Of a DNA stretch of 64,000 nucleotides, positions 12,376-24,600 are shown in pieces; within the stretch, counting starts at the first letter, position 1; each line of letters begins with the position of its first letter. The DNA comes from Turnera subulata (lineage: Eukaryota; Streptophyta; Magnoliopsida; Malpighiales; Passifloraceae). The stretch covers positions 4,203 to 68,202 of the forward strand of contig JAKUCV010000371.1 of NCBI GenBank assembly GCA_028386065.3, in the 5' to 3' direction. A program made the translations under genes and the position numbers. The notes below the pieces were generated by a model. It was given only the letters and a program-made list of their open reading frames with translations. It did not search any database and was not told the DNA's origin.

Positions 12376-12390
12376 AAATAAATAAAACAA
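12376..12390 (+). terminator. Candidate polyadenylation signal of ORF-A
   Basis: GAAATAAATAAAACAAG lies about 35 bp after the ORF-A stop and contains overlapping AATAAA-type signals. Supported by position only. Confidence 0.35.
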
Positions 12391-13148
12391 GCTTTCTTTT
12401 AAATCAAAACTCTTATGTTACGAAATCTCATGTTAAAAGAAAATCAACATCTCAAAGCAGAACAAAAATCAACAATAAGGATGTAAAGTCAAACATAAAG
12501 AAATTAAAAACAAAACTCGTTTAACAAAACCAAAACATAAAGAAGTTAAAACAAAACATGTTTTCATGTTCGGCGCTCTAGATCGGTCGTAAACATCCTC
12601 GATCCCGAGAAACATGACATGCACAGCTAACGAAGACGTCGGTTTCCCTCGTGAAAAAGACATCCATTAACTCGCAAGGCGATGATCACGAGCACGTGTG
12701 TCCCTCGAAAGAAACGATATCCACCTGTCTATAAGCCAAAAACGTCTTCCAGATATCGTATCCCTCCACGATGTCCAAACAGGTGTAACCTTGTCGCACA
12801 TGCACCCTACTCGAGGTATGGTCCCATCTGTCTAGCCACAACGGTCACGGATGCATGTGATAAAAGATGCAGGAAAAAGTCATAAAAAGAAACGCCAAGA
12901 TAGCCAGGGCGAAAGAAAATTGTGAGATGGAAAAGAGCTGAAAAACACTTGCGTTTGTAGCCCCAAAACACACAAAGTAATGAAGCAATAAATGAGGCAA
13001 CGACAAAATTTTCAAAAAGCAACACCTTGAGGAATGAAAACAGTTTGGAGTTTTGTGAAGGGAATCTGCTTTTCCCATCACCGAAAAATCCTTTAGACTT
13101 TCCCGGGGATAGGTGGGGTTTAAAATTTGAAAAACAAGTAAAAATTTT

Positions 13149-13159
13149 TCTATAAAAGG
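13149..13159 (+). promoter_or_regulatory. TATA box ahead of antisense ORF-B (gypsy copy)
   Basis: TTCTATAAAAGGC lies about 115 bp upstream of the ORF-B ATG at 13269. The homologous gene in the copia element also has CTATAAAAG upstream (32831-32841, - strand). The paired occurrence is the main support. Confidence 0.5.
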
Positions 13160-13268
13160 CAAAACTATGGAAAGCAAAACCACAAAGCATCTTAAAGCAA
13201 ACAAAATGCTAAGGCAAAAGAAACCACAATACTCAGAAAAAACAAAACACCAACAAGTCCAAAACACG

Positions 13269-13951
13269 ATGCCTGCTCCATCATCCGTCTTCTTCATCGA
13301 AGGTGCCTCCCTAGGCAGAAGAAACTGGTTGGTCTACAGCCTGATCAACGAGCGTCCAGAGGAACTACCGAACGAGCTCGGCAGGATGCCTCTTCTGGTC
13401 TTCATCGACGAACTCTACTCGTCGAGGTTCTTTGTCACTCCTATGGAAGAGATGTTCTTGCTAGAGGACCAAAGCACCCTGAGGACCTCCTTCTATGGCT
13501 CGGCCAATTCCGTCATGTTTTTCATTTCTGAAAGACTTCAGGAATTCAACCTAGAGCCCACTTGTCATTTCCTGGACCAAGGCACCTACTACCAACTCTC
13601 GATGACTGCCAGAGCATGCCCAGAGTAACTCGGTTACCACCAACTTGGCCAAAGGCCCGACTGCTGGTGTGGAACTGCAGAGGAATCGCTAGGCGTTCCT
13701 AAGAGTTTTCGCGTACCCTGAGGGATCTGAAGAACCACTACAAGCCCAACATGGTTCTGCTCACGGAGACCCAGTGGCAGCCCAAAGACGATCACGGTGT
13801 CATCCCACTTCGGTTCCCTCCAGCAAACCGGTTCGAGCTTCGTGGCCAGAACAACACGGGCGGCATGTGGTTCTCGTGGAACGATAGCATCAGGGTCAAC
13901 ATTAACAATGACCCCAATAGCTTCAGGGTCAACGTTGTGCCAAGGAGATGA
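13269..13951 (+). pseudogene. Antisense ORF-B, gypsy-borne copy, one frameshift and one stop
   Basis: The first part, 13269-13628, begins MPAPSSVFFIEGASLGRRN and is about 72% identical over 115 residues to the intact copy at 32101-32784. A frameshift near 13615-13625 moves the reading to the frame of LPPTWPKARLLVWNCRGIARRS, with one stop near 13699. The last part, 13751-13951, is open to the same C-terminus, FRVNVVP(R)R-stop. The C-terminal third resembles the first half of the endonuclease/exonuclease/phosphatase fold of plant LINEs (WNCRG, LLTET, GGMWFSWND). The later catalytic half (GDFN, SDH) is absent. The open frame can start at 13167, but conservation begins at 13269. Confidence 0.75.
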
Positions 13952-13979
13952 ATATTTTAAATAATAATGATAATGTAAT

Positions 13980-14022
13980 ATTAATATTAGTAATAATAAT
14001 ATCAGTATTACTAATAATATTT
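13980..14022. other. AT-rich hairpin just after ORF-B
   Basis: ATTAGTAATA and TATTACTAAT form a 10-bp inverted repeat around a short AT loop, about 40 bp past the ORF-B stop. It could help end transcription or be a by-product of AT composition. The copia copy has no clear equivalent. Confidence 0.3.
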
Positions 14023-14195
14023 ATGTTTCTGTTTGTCTGTGGCATCAATTACCTCTTATGTGTATGTTCTGTGGCAAGCTGGCGTCCCTCGACTGGATCC
14101 ATCATGTACTAACTAAATGACATAAATGCAAAATAATAAACATGTGGAGCGAGCTATGCACAGCAAATAAGCAAAACAATCACCCAAGGACCTAC

Positions 14196-14214
14196 CGCCC
14201 GCTCCGCTACCAAA
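14196..14214 (-). other. Primer-binding site of the non-autonomous element
   Basis: On the - strand, right after the LTR end (GGGGCGTTTCA), comes TTTTTGGTAGCGGAGCGGG. TGGTAGCGGAGC differs at two positions from TGGTATCAGAGC, the initiator-Met tRNA site used by many plant retroelements. The same site is present in the CRM element at 43930-43944. Confidence 0.75.
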
Positions 14215-14815
14215 AATGAAACGCCCCGGCCCGTATTTACCAGTCTCAGTAAACACGTGTCGGAATAGTAATACCCCGACTCAACAAAGCACCACATACA
14301 GTGTATACTACAAAAAACCGGCTTAACAGCAAATGACAAAAATACGTCTGGCCCAACATCCCAACAGCCTAACATCATAAACAAGTCACCCGAACCCCAG
14401 GAACATCAACAATAACACAACCGGCCCAATGGCCCAACAATAGCAATAAACAGCACAGCGGAAGACTTAATAACTCACAAAGACACTGTATGCGACTCAT
14501 GATGCAACTTATGGATCCGAGTCCTGTCCGAGGAATAATGTCGCAGCCTGTCTGGAATGCATCATACCTGAACCACAAATAACTCAACCTACAGGATGAA
14601 AGCCCGCAGGTGAGGGGTGAGTCCGAAGTGCCCACCAACCATGGATAGACAATCAATATGCATCACTATAAATTACTCAAGGTCGAAAATGGGCATAACA
14701 GCCAAAATACACCAATCCAAAAGACTCGACCCAAAACTGGTCCAAGACCAAAAAGACTTAAACAAAAATCCAATTTCCAATTTTATCTTTCCGGGCCTCG
14801 TCGCGGATAAGCTAG

Positions 14816-15150
14816 TGTGAAGGCCCTCTCCCCGAGGGACCCATCATATTCAGGTATTGTTACATCACATCCCTCAGCCCACACCTCTTGGGTTTAATCC
14901 TTTACCATGCTGCAGCACTAGGGATTCGAACTCGGGACGTGATGCTTTTTATCCCCCCTCAAGGAGAGCACCTTCACCAGATGAGTTGGTGAAGGTGCTC
15001 TCCTTGAGGGGGGATAAAAAGCATCACGTCCCGAGTTCGAATCCCTAGTGCTGCAGCATGGTAAAGGATTAAACCCAAGAGGTGTGGGCTGAGGGATGTG
15101 ATGTAACAATACCTGAATATGATGGGTCCCTCGGGGAGAGGGCCTTCACA
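14816..15150. mobile_element. Perfect fold-back built from two head-to-head tRNA-like SINE units
   Basis: Left arm 14816-14979 and right arm 14987-15150 (164 bp each) are exact inverted copies as far as I can read, with a 7-nt loop GATGAGT. It is flanked by GCTAG at 14811-14815 and 15151-15155, and the uninterrupted LTR at 8712-11778 has one GCTAG there. Each arm has a pol III B-box-like GAGTTCGAATCCC (15033-15045 and its mirror 14921-14933) and, toward the centre, a weak A-box-like GAGTTGGTGAAGG. This suggests two tRNA-derived SINEs joined head to head. The protein-like frames here are mirror images of each other and are not genes. Confidence 0.9.
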
Positions 15151-17400
15151 GCTAGGGTCGTACAGGTTATCAACTTGTTCCTGGTGCCAGATCAAAAAGA
15201 ACCCGGGATCAACATCCTAAATAACAAACTCAAGGATCAACATCCCAATCAAACCGGCATCAATATGCCCATCACAAGTAACCTAGATCATGGTCACCAC
15301 AAAACAGTCTCTAACCATCCGGTCGTACCTCTACTTACCACGTGACAATTATATCAACATCATCCAAAATCAAATCTCGGGGATTAACATCCCTAACCAA
15401 AACACCAGAATAGACATCCCAATCCAAAACCAAAGATTGACATCCTTATCACATTTTATTATTTGATCCATTATACTTTATACCAAAAAGACACAGGGAT
15501 AAACATCCAAAAACTCAATTCACGGGGATAAACATCCCAAAATCAAATCTTGGGGATAAACATCCCAAAATCAATCAAGGTACTGGGATAAACATCTCGA
15601 ATCAAACCACAGCAAATGCAACAATCAACAGTGCAACAATCATCAAACACAACAACCGAGTAATATAGGCACATATCAAAGGAAATCCATCCTCACCTTA
15701 GCCGATTACTCAACTCTGAAGACAATGACCGGTCCAAAGCCGGCTCCTCGGGGAACTGTCCGATATCAAAACCTATACCACAAAACAACATGCACATAAT
15801 TGGTATGCTATGATGCCATAAATTATGAATTAAACTCATCGGTTAAACATCTCGATTATATATATATTATCATGAAATTATCCTTTTATCATAATTATAC
15901 CTTTTTCCGAAAATATTTTGTATGTATATAAGGTTACAAAGATATATTTCCAAAGCTATTAAATTAAAATATTTCATAAAATAACATACTTTTTCCAAAT
16001 TAATAAACAACATAATTTTTCTGGAAATTATATCATATATATGTATTTTTCCCAAAATTATTTCCATAAAATAAATTACTTGCCAAAATCTAATTACCAA
16101 ATATTATTATCTTTAGAAAACCATATTTCCAGAAAAATTAATCGTACAAAATTATTTTTTGAAAATAAATATGAATTAATAAATATACCTATATATTTTC
16201 CAAAGGTAAAATACTTTTCCAAGCAATTATATATCAAAGTAATTATATATTTTCAAAACTATTACTTTTGTATACCATAAATACATATTTTCCAAAAGGA
16301 AATCAGTTACCATAATTTTCTAGGGAAATAATATATATTTAAAATTTCCAGAAATTATTTTCATGGTATATATATTTTTCCAAATAATATTAGTTTTTCC
16401 AAAACATAACTTAATTATTTATCAAAGTATATATATTTATATTTTACTCAAAATACCAGAATTAAACTTACCATAATTTTCTCAAGGTGAAAATATATAT
16501 TATATATTTTTTTCAAAATTAAATTCCAGAATAATTATAAATACTTGTTTATATTTGTAACGACCCGGGTAAATTTTTCGCAATTTTACCGAGTTGTTTT
16601 AACTTTTACATAGGTAAATAAAATTTTATCGCGGTTAATCGAGAATTTTATCAATCCTAGTCAATTTTCATTAGAATTTTTATTATTCTTATAATTTATA
16701 AAATTATTATTACTTTTACCATTATTATCACTATTTCACTAATCAACATTAATAATAATACTTTTATTATTAATGTGCCGGAATATTTTTGTTACAACAA
16801 TATACTAATTATAATTTAAAGAGAAATTTCATCTTTTATTTCTATGACATTTAATAAATTAATCTTTGGAGATTTATTTTGAATTTATAAAAGAGTAATT
16901 GTTAATTATGTCTATGTTTTACAAAGATTAAGTTAAAATGTTAAGCACAAGATTTAGTGTAGTTTCGACCGATACGACGTAGTTTTGGCTTAGCCAAGAC
17001 ATAAAACACATGAGTTGCTGCGTTTTGACCAAGGGTTGGTGGGCTGTTGACTAGGGTTTTTCCTCCCTCACTCTCTCCCACGTCGCGCCAACAGCCACGC
17101 GACACCAAGCTCGACGTCGCACCTGACCCTCGAACCCTCGCACGCCACTGCCTGTAGCTCCAAGCAACCGACACCGCCGAGAGGAGATCCACAACAGCTA
17201 CGACGCCGCCTGCCTCGCCTCGGTCTGTCTCGCACCGCCGCTGCAGCGAGGCGACGCCTCCACCCTCCCCGTTCGCTGGAACCCAGGGATTGAGTCGAGC
17301 CTTCGCCCGTCACAGAGGACTCGGCCTCTCCTCGCCCTAGCTCGGCCGGTCTGCCTCTTGGCCCGTCGCCGCTGTAGCAGCGATTGAGGACATCGTGTGG

Positions 17401-18370
17401 GTAAGTGAGCCGCCGTACCCCTCCCTCTTCTCTTCTACTCCTTCCTTGATTCCCTTTTCTTTGAGGATTTGTTGCTAATCGATGTGGGTTCGCTGTGATG
17501 TCTCCGGTTGTGATGCTGTGGCTGTGAGCATGACGATGGTGATGGTGGCTGGATCGGTGGTGGATATGCGCAGTGGTTGGGTCATTTGATGGGTGATGAA
17601 CAGTAAATGTGTGTGTATGGCACCACCGTGATCAGTATTTTGGCCGGAATCCGGCGAGCCTCCGATGTCTCGGGTATTTTCCGGCGAACCCGGAAATAGA
17701 CTTTGGGTAAAACCCGAACCTTGGACCATCCATGTGCATCACTAAACAAACCCGAATGATATTAACAAACCCGAACATTAAAAAGAAAACGCTAATTTAA
17801 ACAAACGAGTAATTAACTAAATTAATATTAACTTATGACTTATTTTATACTATGCTTTTATTTATTTAATTATTTATACTATGCTTTTACTTATTTCATT
17901 ATTCCTTGTTTTATTATGCTTAGTTCTACCTAATTTATGCTTTTATTTAATTTTTTTGATTGGGCTATTAGAAAGGCCCATTGTATTTAAATTCTGGTTT
18001 ATTTAATTTGTACTTGGGCTACTATTAATGAAAAGCCCAATTATATTTATCTTTGGCTATTATTTGATTTATTTATCATTTATAAGCTTACAAATATAAA
18101 TGATTATTATTTACCACTTAGCATATATAAATATATGTATGTATGTATAAATGAATATATATATATATGTCTTACTAAATTTATGTTTGGCTGAATAATG
18201 AAGTTATAACTTGAATATTTGATCACATAAATATATATAGTTATATATGAATTATCTAGTATATGTATATAAATAGGGCTATATATGATTTATTTAGTAT
18301 TTTTTTATACATATATATTTGTATTTTAATTATGTCTATATTGGTATTTATATTTCCTTCTCAACAACAG
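17401..18370 (+). other. Candidate leader intron in the family-B LTR
   Basis: GTGTGG-GTAAGTGAG gives a near-consensus donor after a GC-rich block, and TTCCTTCTCAACAACAG is a plausible acceptor. The interval is AT-rich like plant introns. An intron in an LTR leader would be unusual. Based on splice signals and composition only. Confidence 0.3.
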
Positions 18371-19168
18371 GCTAAAGGGCTGGGACATCGGCTTAGAGCT
18401 CGGTTTCGGTTTTCAATTACAGTTCTAGTAGGATCGGTATATCGGCTGGAAACACATAACCGGCTAATTCCCACCTAGTTGGGTAGGCTGACTTTGTGAA
18501 TAATGCCACGTACCGAGAGACTCTGATTCTTATGTTTTTCTCGGAATAAGATAATTACGGAGATAATAAAATGGACCGGTAAAGATAAGCCGTCATCTAA
18601 TAACTGTTAACCGACATCATGCATAATCATCTTTGTTTGTGCATTATAAGTGATTATTGTTGTTATAATATAGGAATATCAAGGCTAAACCGGATATCAG
18701 CTACCAAGGAGTATTAGGTGAGGATATAAACTTATAAACTTCGGTATGCCGCCTGTGATGCTCCGATTGTTTGTGGTTTGTTTAAATTATATGTTTATCT
18801 TCGTACTTGGGATACTATGTTGGATACTTTTGGGACTGCTGTTATATGCATGATGACTACTGTGACTGATTGTTGAGTCTGGGATGTTAATGTAGAAATT
18901 GTGATAGTCTTATGAGATATGTGGTGTTTGACCGGTTAGTGGCAGTAACCCGATAAGGTGAAATTGTGATTAGATTCCCAGAGGAGCTCTGAGGCTGTGA
19001 GCCTGCTCGGGAATGTGAGTATGATGAGTTAACGATGGGGGTTACTGTTAGACAGAGGAATAAGAATTTAATAATAAATTGTGGTAACATCACCTGACAT
19101 CTAGATTGTCACGTGACAGGTATTGGTACGGCCAGATGGTAGTCACCTTGTGATTGTGATATGATAAG

Positions 19169-19240
19169 GAGGACTGCGGGACTCAGTTGATTTATTATAG
19201 GAAGGACTGCAGGACTTCCGCCGAGGACTGCGGGACTCGG
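19169..19240. repeat. Three hairpins with the fixed loop GACTGCRGGA
   Basis: GAG-loop-CTC at 19169-19184, GGAAG-loop-CTTCC at 19200-19219 and CCGAG-loop-CTCGG at 19221-19240. The 10-nt loop is the same apart from one A/G, while the stems differ and still pair perfectly. Confidence 0.8.
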
Positions 19241-20930
19241 TTATTTGTGATATGATTTGTGATATTTAGCGGGAGCACCCTGGGGTTAGCTAACCTGGCT
19301 ACCAGGCACGGCCAATACTTATCATGTGACAGGGGCCCTAATAATAAAATTGGATAGTCGTTGAATGTCAGTAAGATTAGAGGATTAGCTTATTGGTGAG
19401 AGGTCAGTCGAATAGTAAGGACAGGTAAGTTGTCTGATCCTGATGCCATGATTGTGCTTGTTATACTTTTGTTATTCTGTGTTCGTTTTGGGGCACTTAC
19501 GGTTGCTTGTATACTGCGGTTTATTTGTTTATTGGTGAGACAGTGGTTGGTCTCACCCCTCACACAGTTCTTACAGGTTAGAAGTGCATTCCGACGGCTG
19601 TTGCATTACCTTAGACAGGACTCGGATCCAATAGCATGCATTGTGTCTCGCATAAGATGTTACTGAATATCTAGAAAATGCTTCCGCTGTGCAAATGTTG
19701 ATGTCCCCATATTGGGTGATGGGAGTGTGATTCTATGTCTGTTTATTACTGTATTGTTGTGAATTCATACTTTCATTATATGATGGCCACGTGTCAGCAC
19801 TATTTCGCAGTAAATACTGTTTGATGACTAAATACGGGTCGGGGTGTTTCAATATTTTTTTTTTTAATTCTGGACTGGGCCATGAACAGTGAGCCCATGC
19901 CCAGCCCAGGTCCAACCCGTCCAACCCAACCCAAACAGCAGCCCACTTAAAAAAAAAAACCAGGTTCGCCGATGTAACCCCGTGGCTCACCTCGCGGGTT
20001 GCAGCAACGGCAGGGAAGGCGAGAGCGCGAGGAAGGAAAGCGAGCGAGGCAGGGCGTGCGACGGACGAAGGCGACGCGAAGGAGGCCGGAAGCTGGGCGG
20101 GGCGTCGCGGCGACTGAGCAGGAGCGTGGGAGAAGCTGGATCCGCGGGTTCTCTGCCGGGTCAACGGCTCGTGCAGGAGCGTCCGGCGGCGGAAGAACAC
20201 AGGGGCGACGGGGACAAGTCGGCGACGGCGAGAGGAAGGCCATGGTGGTGGCGGTGCAGCGAACGGCGGCGTGGACTGGCTCGGCGTGCACAGTAACCCG
20301 AGGAAGAAATGGTGACGACATTGTTCATCTCTTCCGGGTTTTTTTTTCCTATTTTTTTTCTTTCTATTTTTCCTTTCTTTTTTTCATTTTTTGTTTTGTA
20401 TTTTTTCCTTTTATTTTTTTTCTTCTTTTTTTCCTCTCTGTTTTTTTCCTGTTTTCTCTTCTTTTTTTCTTTTTTCTTTTTTTCTTTTCTTCTCTTTTTT
20501 TTTCCCTTTCCTTTTTCACTTTTTTTTTTTCCTCTCTTCTTTCCTCTCTCTTTTTTTTCTTCCTTTCTTCTTCTCTTCTCCTGCTTCCTTCCTCTGGTTT
20601 CGTTTTATACAGGTGCATAGGAGAAAGGTTGCGCCGCCTACATTGGCTGCATATGGGGCGAGTCCAGACTGGACCAGAAAATAACTGCATACCCCCTTAG
20701 TTACTTTCCGGTGTGATTTTTCTGAGGATTCCGGGACCCAAAAAATACCAACTTTGGTCTTTAAAATCCACGAAAAAATCTCGAGCGCGGAAAAAACCTC
20801 GGTTTCGAAAAACGATACCCGATTTACCTTGAATTAATTACCCAAGAATAAATTCAAAGGTAAATCACTGTATAACGACTTTTACAGTCCCGGTAAAAAC
20901 CCAAATTTTTACCCGGGCTGTTACAACTAA

Positions 20931-21620
20931 AATAATGGATCTAAAAGTTTAGAGAATAAATAAATAGAAAGTTAAGTGAAGAAAAATGAAGAAATACATA
21001 AAAAAATTAATATACATTTTGTAAAAGGATAAAAAAATTTAAAAATTTCAACCTATAAAAATTAAATATTATAATTAAGTTACCACTAAAATTAAAGAAA
21101 AAAATGATGTATGAAAAATATTTATAAATAAATATAATATTAACAATAAAATGTATTGAATTAGATAAAATATATTAAAATAAATTAAATTTATATGTAT
21201 AAAAAATAGAATGAATACATAGTCAGCATTAAGCTTTTAGAAAAATTATATCTCATAAAAAAGTACAAAAATTTTAAAATAAAAATTTGATGTAAAAAAT
21301 ATAATAAGCGTATGTGAAGTAGAAATTTGTTATAGAAAATAAATATAGAGAAATTTAAAATTAATAAAAAGGATGAAACCATAAAAAAATTTATTAATGT
21401 TATAGACTAAACTTTATATACCAGAGAAGAATTATTAATATTTAACTATTATTCATAAATAAATTAATTAACTAATTTTCTATAATTTGATATTAATTTT
21501 AATATTAATAATAATCACTTTTTAAAAAATATTTATATTGTATGTTATTTTATCATGTGCATCATGCTTAAAAAATACTCAGTTGGAAGGCATCAGGCCC
21601 TCCCGGAGGCCTTTGTTCCA
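20931..21620. other. AT-rich spacer, no gene seen
   Basis: The stretch is over 75% A+T with many short A and T runs. Open frames here are short and of simple composition. I see no conserved motif. The last bases, TCACA at 21621-21625, are the target site of the next LTR. Confidence 0.5.
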
Positions 21621-21625
21621 TCACA

Positions 21626-24600
21626 TGAAACGCCCCGACCCGTATTTACCATACATAGTAAACACGTGCCGGAACTGTAACGACCCGACCAAACAAAGCC
21701 CAGCATACAGTGTATACAACAAAAAACCAGCTCAACAGCAAATAACATAAGTACGCTGGCCCAACAGCCCAACATCATAAACAAGTCACCCGAACCCTGG
21801 GAAGATCAACAATAACACAACCGGCCCAAGGCCCAACAATAAAAATAATCAGCACAGCGGAAGACTTTAAAACTCACAAAGACACTGTATGCAACACAGA
21901 TGCAAACTAATGGATCCGAGTCCTGTCCGAGGGATAACGCCGCAGCCTGTCTGGAATGCATCATACCTGAATCACAAATAACTCAACCTACGGGATGAAA
22001 GCCCGCAGGTGAGGGGTGAGTCCGAAGTGCCCACCAACCATGGATAGACAATCAATAAGCAATACTATAAATTACTCAAGGTCGAAAATAGGCATAACAG
22101 CCAAACACACCAATCCAAAAAACTCGACCCAAAACTGGTCCAAGACCAAAAAGACTTAAACAAAAATCCAATTTCCAATTTTATCTTTCCGGGCCCCGTC
22201 ACGGATAAGCTAGGGTCGTACCAGGTTATCAACCTGTTCCTGGTGCCAGATCAAAAAGAACCCGGGATCAACATCCCAATAATAAACTCAGGGATCAACA
22301 TCCCAATCAAACCGGCATCAACATGCCCATCACAAATAACCCAGATCATGGCCACCACAAAACAGTCTGAAACCATCCGGTCGTACCTCTACTTACCACG
22401 TGACAATTATATCATCATCGTCCAAAACCAAATCTCAGGGATCAACATCCCTAACCAAAACACCGGGATAGACATCCCAATCCAAAACCAAGGATCGACA
22501 TCCTTACCACATTTCATTATTTAATCCATTATTCGTTATACCAAAAAGACACAGTGTTAAACACCCAAAAACTCAATGCACGGGGATAAACATCCCAAAA
22601 TTAAATCATGGGGATAAACATCCCAAAACTCAATCAAGGCACTGGGATAACATCCCGAATCAAACCACAACAAATGCAACAATCAACAGTGCAACAATCA
22701 TCAAACACAACAACCAAGTAATATAGGCACATATTGAAGGAAATCTATCCTCACCTTAGCCGATTACTCAACTCTGAAGACAATGACCGGTCCAAAGCCG
22801 GCTCCTCGGGAAACTGCCCGGTGTCGAAACCTATACAACAAAACAATATATACTCACATAAGATGCACATAAGAGTATGCCATGATGCCAATACTGCGAA
22901 ATAAATCCATCCCAATTCATATCCTTTATTATCATCTTTTACTGAAAATATTATACCGTACGTATATCCGAATATAATTTCGGTACCATACTTTAATTAA
23001 AACTCTCCTTTAAATATTTTTTATAGAGTAATTATACTTTGTCTTCCAGAATAATAACAATGTAATTTTCCTAGAAATTATATCATATATATGTATTTTT
23101 TCCGAAATTATTTCTATAAAATATATTTCTTGCCAAAATATAATTACCAAATATTATCATCTTTAGAAAACCATATTTCCAAAAAACATTAATCATACAA
23201 AATTATTTTCTAAAAATAAATACGAATTAATAAATATACCTATATATTTTCCAAACAATTATATATCAAAGTAATTATATATTTTCAAAACTATTACTTT
23301 TGTATACCATAAATACATATTTTCCAAAAGGTACCAGTTACCATTATTTTCCAGGGAAAATAACATATGTATAAAATTTCCAGAAATTATTTTCATGGTA
23401 TTTATATTTTTTCCAAATAATAATAGTTTTTCCAAAACATAACTTAATTATTTATCAAAGTATATATATTTATATTTTTTTCAAAATACCAGAATTAAAC
23501 TGACCATAATTTTCTCAAAGTGAATATATATTTTTCATATTTTAATTAGGTTTTCAGAAATTATAAATACATATTTATATATATATTTTTTTAAAAAAAA
23601 AGAAATTCGGACTGGGCCAAGCTATGCAACCCAAGCCCAAAGCAAGGACCCAGACCAAGACTGCAAGGCTCAAGCCCAGTTCCACAGCCCAAGCAAAACA
23701 GCCCGCTCGGAACCGGGTCAAACCCGTCGCGAACGGGTTGTCTTCAACCTCACGGGTCGCTCACCTCGGGAGACGCAGAGGCGGCGGCGAACGGGCGAGG
23801 ACGAGCGCGACAGGAAGACAAACGGCGCCAGGCGACTCTGGAACGACAGAAGGAAGGGCGCGGCGGCGTCGGCAGAAGGCGGGAGGCGCGAGGGAGGTGG
23901 ATCCATGGGTCGTCCGTCGGGTCAACGGCTCCTGGCGGCGCGTCGGACGGTGGAAGGAGGAGGAAGCGACGGCGTCGAGCTCGCGACGGCGTCGAGCTCG
24001 CGACGGCACAGTGAGCACACGGGTGAGGGCGGTGGCACGAGACACGGCGCCGATCTCCTCGACATGCACAGTAACCTGAGAGGGGAGAGGGTGACGCACT
24101 GTTCACCGTTCCCTTTTTTTTTTAAATTTTCAGTAATTTCTTTATTTCTTTTTCTTTTCTTTTTTTTGATTTCTGATTCGTTGTTGTTTTGTTTTTTCTT
24201 TTCTTTTCTCTCTTCCTCTCTGTTTTTTCCGATTTTCTTTTTTTTTTCCTTTTTTTCTTTTCTTCTCTTTTTTTTCCTTTCTTTTTTCTCTCTTTTTTTC
24301 CTCTCTTCTTTTCTCTCTTTTTCTTCTTTTCTTCCTCTCTTCCTCTTCTCCTCCTCTGCTTCCTGCTTTCTTTTTATAGAAAAAATGAACACTGTGATGG
24401 CGGCTTGCTCAATAATGCAGCTTGTCTGCATTATGGAGCGAGTCCGATTCGGACCAGAAAATAATTACATATCCCCTTAGTTATTTCCTGTGTGATTTTT
24501 CTGAGGATTCCGGGACCCGAAAAATACCAGCTTTGGTCCGAAAAATCAACGGAAAAATCTCGAGCGCGGGAAAACCCTCGGTTTCGAAAAACGACGCTCG

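Larger units (their letters stand above)
16556..19851 (+). mobile_element. Diverged 3.3-kb solo LTR (family B)
   Basis: It starts TGTAACGACCCGGG and ends GGGTCGGGGTGTTTCA, with ATATT at 16551-16555 and 19852-19856. Both ends correspond, in reverse, to those of the family-A LTRs, so it is a related but clearly diverged family in the opposite orientation. Inside are a GC-rich exon-like block (17040-17400) ending in a strong splice-donor sequence GTAAGT at 17401, paired GGGCT...GGCCCA motifs (17966-18050), a candidate acceptor ending CAACAACAG near 18370, and three hairpins with loop GACTGCRGGA (19169-19240). No protein-coding gene is supported. Confidence 0.9.
8712..20925 (-). mobile_element. 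Non-autonomous gypsy-type LTR element (LARD-like) with nested insertions
   Basis: Two LTRs (8712-11778 and 14217-20925) flank a 2,438-bp internal region. ACTAA lies at 8707-8711 and again at 20926-20930. A polypurine tract is next to the left LTR and a primer site next to the right LTR, so the element reads right to left. Removing the two later insertions and their 5-bp duplications leaves 3,068 bp for the right LTR against 3,067 bp for the left. The internal region has no gag or pol. Instead it carries two antisense genes (12108-12344 and 13269-13951). LTR length and ends resemble Tekay/Del chromoviruses, a clade assignment that is inference. Confidence 0.92.
14217..20925 (-). mobile_element. 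5' LTR of the non-autonomous element, with two insertions
   Basis: TGAAACGCCCCG at 14217 to GGGCTGTTACA at 20925. It is interrupted at 14816-15150 by a fold-back (GCTAG duplication) and at 16556-19851 by a solo LTR (ATATT duplication). Without these it is 3,068 bp and matches 8712-11778 closely. This LTR is the element's promoter end on the - strand. Confidence 0.92.

Noticed and set aside
15033..15045. A tRNA gene suggested by the B-box GAGTTCGAATCCC
   Set aside because: There is no acceptor stem, anticodon arm or proper A-box spacing. It is only tRNA-derived.
14857..15109. Two nearly identical 63-codon proteins on opposite strands
   Set aside because: They are the mirror images forced by the perfect palindrome, and the sequence is a SINE-like fold-back.
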